A stretch of 64,000 nt of DNA from Solibacter sp039934035. Lineage in GTDB: Bacteria; Acidobacteriota; Terriglobia; Bryobacterales; Bryobacteraceae. The notes under the pieces were generated by a model that ran no database searches, had not been told where the DNA came from, and saw only the letters and a program-made list of their open reading frames with translations. Position numbers and translations under genes: made by a program. Numbering within the stretch: position 1 is the first letter of the stretch; every line of letters starts with the position of its first letter. Where the stretch lies: the NCBI GenBank assembly GCA_039934035.1, contig JBDTMZ010000008.1, forward strand, positions 17,232 through 81,231, read 5' to 3'. This document shows positions 60,897 to 64,000 of the stretch, piece after piece.

Positions 60897-62168
60897 TTAC
60901 GCTACGGCCAGCCAACATCCCAGAGCCGATACTGTGTAGCCGTCGATATCGCCCAACTTAAGCCCCAGTGCCCGCAAGGACGCCTCCAGCCGCACGAGCG
61001 AGGGTAGATCTTCATCCGACCCGCTCAGATGCTCGGCAAGGTACAGCAAATGGGCCAGCGGGTTCCCGGTTTCCTCGGGCCGGTGGTGTTGGCGAATCGC
61101 CGCCACCATAGTTTCCGGCAGCCCCCACCCGGCGGCGATCCGGGCGCCAATGGCTGCATGATCGGTGCGCAGCAGGAGGCTCTCGGCGTATACCGGGCGA
61201 CAGCCGCCGCGCTCCAGTCCATGGAGGCGCGCCGAATCGTAAAGCGGCACCGACAGTACCACAAGCTGCCCCACGTCGTGTACCAACCCTGCCAGATAGG
61301 CCGCGGCTGGGTCGATTCCGCCGGTCGCGCGGGCCAACTGTTCAGACAGATCGGCCACATGCAGAGAGTGCTGCCAAACTTCCTGGAGTTTGGGAGAGCC
61401 GAAAACCCCGCGCAGGGCCGAAGACATGATCAACTTCTGCGCCGTCGCGAAGCCGAGGCGCGCGATCGCGCCGGCAATTGTCGAAGTCTCCCCGCGCGAC
61501 CCGAACAGGGCGGAATTGGCGAGTTGCATAACCAGCCCGGCGGTGGCCGGGTCCAAGCGCGCCGCCTGGACCACGAGGGCGATGCTGACCCGTGGGTCCC
61601 GCATCAGGCTCAGCATATTCAAGGCGGCTTGAGGGAAGACCGGCACGCGCCAGGTTTCCTTTTGGCCCCTCGATTGCGGCAGGGTCGAGTCAGCCAGCGC
61701 ATCCATGACCGCTTGCGGCCAGAGGCCACCCGCGACGCCGCACCGCAAGCGCTCCAGAATCCCGCCCACGTCCGCGCCATCGATCGGCTGCGCTTCCATA
61801 TCCTGGTCGAACGCATCGGCCAAGCGCAGGATCGCGGCCAGACTCGAATTTCGCGCTTCTCCGCTCCCGGGAACGTTGTAAGCATTCAAAACGTTACGGA
61901 TCGCCGTGGGGACGGGGATGGCGTCGTCCATTAGGAGCGCTGGAGCTTCGCTCCACACGTCCGTCAATAGCCGCTGCATACTTTGCGGTTCGAGGAGACC
62001 GGTGCCATTGTGATGCCGCAGGCAGGCGGCACAGAGTAAGTCCTTCTCCTCGGACGGCAAGAACAAGTGATGGGCCATGAGCTTGGCCACCGCCTCCGTG
62101 CGGCGGCAGTGGACTTCGACTTCCGGGTTCGATGGAGAAGACATTGCGGACTTGGTTTGTGAATGCAT
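60897..62168 (-). CDS. HDOD domain protein with N-terminal extension
   Basis: About 423 residues from ATG 62168 (a GTG at 62189 is also in frame). The N-terminal 190 residues look like a degenerate HD region (LFLPSEEKDLLCAACLRHHN; NSSLAAILRLADAFDQDMEA). The HDOD domain follows (ATAGLVMQLANSALFGSRGE; AAAYLAGLVHDVGQLVVLS; TDHAAIGARIAAGWGLPETM). It is reminiscent of proteins that pair an HD-GYP-like and an HDOD module. It lies alone beside the sensory operon. Confidence 0.8.
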   Translation of the reverse strand: MHSQTKSAMSSPSNPEVEVHCRRTEAVAKLMAHHLFLPSEEKDLLCAACLRHHNGTGLLEPQSMQRLLTDVWSEAPALLMDDAIPVPTAIRNVLNAYNVPGSGEARNSSLAAILRLADAFDQDMEAQPIDGADVGGILERLRCGVAGGLWPQAVMDALADSTLPQSRGQKETWRVPVFPQAALNMLSLMRDPRVSIALVVQAARLDPATAGLVMQLANSALFGSRGETSTIAGAIARLGFATAQKLIMSSALRGVFGSPKLQEVWQHSLHVADLSEQLARATGGIDPAAAYLAGLVHDVGQLVVLSVPLYDSARLHGLERGGCRPVYAESLLLRTDHAAIGARIAAGWGLPETMVAAIRQHHRPEETGNPLAHLLYLAEHLSGSDEDLPSLVRLEASLRALGLKLGDIDGYTVSALGCWLAVA

Positions 62169-62471
62169 GGTCGGATCGAGATCCTGCACTTGTTATCGGC
62201 CATTGTCGGAAGAATATCCGAAGTATCGTTGACGGTTTGTCGTTGCTGAGAAGTGGCCCACTCGCTGGAGCAGCGGACTCACTGTGAACGAAAAAGCTGG
62301 GCGGAGTAAACGCCTTCAGCGGACTACCGTTGCATCCGTCCGAATTCTTAACTTACATTAATGTTAGTTCCCAGGACCGGCAATTAATACCGTGCAGACG
62401 AATGCTTTCGAGAAATTACATTATCTTGCCGAACCGGCATTCTTGGCAGGGATGCAAACACAACTTACCCG
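62169..62471 (-). other. Gene-free interval
   Basis: About 300 bp between the start of the HDOD gene and the end of the TIGR03435-type gene. A GGCCGATAA (minus strand, 62193-62201) resembles a sigma-28 -10, but no TAAA lies at the right distance. I see nothing else. Confidence 0.4.
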
Positions 62472-63287
62472 TCAATCTGCCGACGGCCTTTCGACGTGGT
62501 CGACTACCAATAATTCAATCGGGGCCTTCCGCGCTTCAAGCCTCAGGCCGAGTTGCTCATCAAGGAGCGTTGAGACGCAGTCAGCCTTGTTTTGCTCCGG
62601 TCTGTCGCACCCTGCTAACGCAATCTGATCCAGCTTGAATTCGTATGTGTTGGCGCTCAGCCCCGTCCTATTGATCACAGGGCGGTCCAGTCTCGACGAG
62701 ACCACGAGAATCAGCGTCTCCACCGACGCCCTCATCACGGACGGAGTCTGTCTGTTGTAGACGGACCCTGGGCTGTCAGCGGCGACCTCCTTGAGCTTCG
62801 TGCCACGTTTGCCAATTGTGAGGTTGTACACGGGCAACTCCTTCGCCGCGCGGTGCAGCTTCAGACGGAACCGATCCGCTAGCAGGCCCTGCAGCATCAG
62901 TCGCACTTGAGCGATCAACGGCACTCCGCTGCCCTCCGTTTTTGCGACGAGATCAAATTGATCGCCCCGCCAGCCCGCCCAATCTGGCGCGCCGGAGATC
63001 TGATAATCCCTGACGTTATACGCCTGCATCATGAGCTCTGTCAGAGTGGTATACGGTTCGGTCAGCCTGTTGCCCGAGAGACCCCGTATGTCAGTGGATG
63101 GCAAGCGGTATCCTTGGGGATGACTGTTGTCGATCTTCGATAACTTGAGTGATATCACCTCGAACGCCACGGGGTTGGCGACTCCAGCGGGACGTGTGCT
63201 ATTGCTAGTCGTCTGTGATTGGGGAAGTACCACCCCATTGGATGCCACAAAAATCAGGACACTCACGGTCAGGAATCGGGCCGACAT
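62472..63287 (-). CDS. TIGR03435-type exported protein
   Basis: 271 residues with a signal peptide (RFLTVSVLIFVASNGVVLPQ). The body has the family's hallmarks: FEVISLKLSK near the start, TTLTELMMQAYNVRDYQISG, LMLQGLLADRFRLKLHRAAK and the C-terminal LGLRLEARKAPIELLVVDHV then ERPS. TIGR03435 proteins are very numerous in Solibacter-type Acidobacteria, and their function is unknown. It supports the taxonomic guess. Confidence 0.85.
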   Translation of the reverse strand: MSARFLTVSVLIFVASNGVVLPQSQTTSNSTRPAGVANPVAFEVISLKLSKIDNSHPQGYRLPSTDIRGLSGNRLTEPYTTLTELMMQAYNVRDYQISGAPDWAGWRGDQFDLVAKTEGSGVPLIAQVRLMLQGLLADRFRLKLHRAAKELPVYNLTIGKRGTKLKEVAADSPGSVYNRQTPSVMRASVETLILVVSSRLDRPVINRTGLSANTYEFKLDQIALAGCDRPEQNKADCVSTLLDEQLGLRLEARKAPIELLVVDHVERPSAD

Positions 63288-63528
63288 TGTTCTAGCTCTA
63301 TATTATTCCTCCTTGGCGACCCTTACGCGCAGAGGGTTCCATTGGGACGGTTCCCAGCGCGGGGACACGCGGGCGTGGAGTCAGTGCGGAATATTTTCGC
63401 CGGTTTCCGCCCCCGGCCAAAAACGTGGTCGGATCGGGCTTTCTGGGAGGCCCTTTTGATGGGCATCTGCGGTGTCAACCAACGCGGGCCGCAGTCAATC
63501 CTTTTCGGCCAGGAAGGTTCAGCATACT

Positions 63529-63778
63529 TCAGCTCCGCGCCAGTGTCTCGCGATAGTTCCAAGGCATCCACTTGGCTGGTCGGGCCGCCAGTTCCGCCGC
63601 GTGCCGCTGCAGTTCGGTCAGATAGTCGAACGAGTTGGCACCGGACAACTCCGCCGTATGAATCAGGCTCATGTACAGGTCGCCGACTTGCGCCCCGTTC
63701 AGGGTCCGATAGAACAACGCGTTCTTTCGATGCAAAACCGCCCGTTTCAAACTTGTCTCGACCAGATTATGCCGACTG
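63529..63778 (-). pseudogene. IS66-family transposase, C-terminal fragment
   Basis: The frame gives LKRAVLHRKNALFYRTLNGA, then DLYMSLIHTAELSGANSFDY and LTELQRHAAELAARPAKWMP, ending NYRETLARS. This is the C-terminal end of IS66 TnpC-type transposases. The rest of the gene is missing upstream, where GATTATGCCG repeats begin (63765). Confidence 0.75.
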
Positions 63779-63850
63779 CCGGATTATGCCGCGTCGACGG
63801 TTTCCCACCCTTCCTGCCTCATTTCTGATGGTTGTTGACGCGGCATAATC
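63765..63850. repeat. Inverted and direct repeats before a recombinase gene
   Basis: GATTATGCCGCGTC (63782-63795) is perfectly inverted as GACGCGGCATAATC (63837-63850), with 41 bases between. A further direct copy of GATTATGCCG is at 63765-63774, at the point where the IS66 fragment starts. The set lies 47 bp before the recombinase start and may be the end of its mobile element. Confidence 0.6.
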
Positions 63851-63897
63851 ATGATGCCTCCCCCCACTGGTAAGCAAGCCAGACAAGGAGAGACTGC

Positions 63898-64000
63898 ATG
63901 ACGACATCCACATTGGAAGGTGGAACATCAGGGAGCATGCTCGAGGACCACATCGAGCCATTCCTCAAACATCTACGCGCCGCCGGTTACGCCGAACGCA
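63898..64000 (+). CDS. Tyrosine recombinase/integrase, N-terminal fragment
   Basis: ATG 63898 with AAGGAG at 63885-63890. The 34 visible residues (TSGSMLEDHIEPFLKHLRAA, then GYAER) match the start of the core-binding domain of phage-type integrases or element recombinases. The catalytic part lies beyond the right edge. The inverted repeats just upstream suggest it belongs to a mobile element that entered the IS66 remnant. Confidence 0.6.
   Translation, partial: MTTSTLEGGTSGSMLEDHIEPFLKHLRAAGYAER

Noticed and set aside
1..64000. CRISPR arrays, tRNA or rRNA genes
   Set aside because: I saw no regularly spaced repeats and no recognisable tRNA or rRNA sequence.

Overview
The window looks like a chromosomal piece of an Acidobacterium of the Solibacter/Bryobacter type. 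The reasons are a secreted protein with the TIGR03437 'Soli' C-terminal domain at 317, a TIGR03435-type lipoprotein-like gene at 62472, high G+C coding sequence, and abundant ATGA-type overlaps. Most of it (about 2.3-43.2 kb) is one nearly complete flagellar gene cluster. The right third holds an unusual sensory operon, and both the middle and the right edge carry insertion-sequence debris.

Layout. 1-2.1 kb: tail of a MotB/OmpA-like gene and a large secreted protein. 2.3-5.05 kb: fliW-csrA-fliD and a FliT-like gene. 5.3-5.9 kb: a frameshifted unknown gene. 6.1-7.7 kb: flagellin fliC (minus). 8.0-14.3 kb: flgB-flgC-fliE-fliF-fliG-fliH-fliI-fliJ (plus), then an HDOD gene. 15.3-18.4 kb: flgM, a FlgN-like gene, flgK and flgL (minus). 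18.6 kb: motB. 20.2-23.6 kb (minus): a possible PilZ-like gene, a sigma-54 activator of FleQ/FlrC type, motA and a response regulator. 24.4-33.3 kb (minus): fliK-flgD-flgE-fliN-fliO-fliP-fliQ-fliR-flhB-flhA and a small membrane protein. 33.5-38.1 kb (plus): flgF-flgG-flgA-flgH-flgI-flgJ. 38.1-42.7 kb: flaG, a lytic transglycosylase, and flhF-fliA-fliN/fliY, then fliS. I find no fliM, fliL or flhG.

Regulation can be read from the DNA. Good -24/-12 (GG-N10-GC) sigma-54 promoters lie before fliK, flgF, flgM and flhF-fliA, and the window encodes a sigma-54 activator with an intact GAFTGA loop. Sigma-28-type promoters (TAAA-N14-[C/T]CGATA) lie before fliC and fliS, and FliA and FlgM are encoded here. 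The fliC leader has a hairpin with GGA in its loop plus a GGA in the Shine-Dalgarno, matching the CsrA-FliW-flagellin circuit whose other two genes are at 2.3-3.0 kb.

43-49 kb is accessory and decayed: truncated receiver and ECF sigma pieces, and an IS630 element split by an ISL3-family element with a perfect 8-bp target duplication. 48.8-60.5 kb (minus) is a very tight nine-gene operon: a TolC-like outer-membrane protein, five tandem PhnD-type periplasmic binding proteins (three with Tat-like leaders, one carrying a one-base frameshift), a HAMP-GAF sensor kinase, a hybrid kinase and an HDOD protein. It has no ABC permease or ATPase, so it looks sensory rather than a transporter, and it is preceded by a sigma-28-like promoter. 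This is the best candidate for an undescribed system. The right edge has an IS1595 remnant, a third HDOD gene, an IS66 fragment and the start of a tyrosine recombinase next to inverted repeats.
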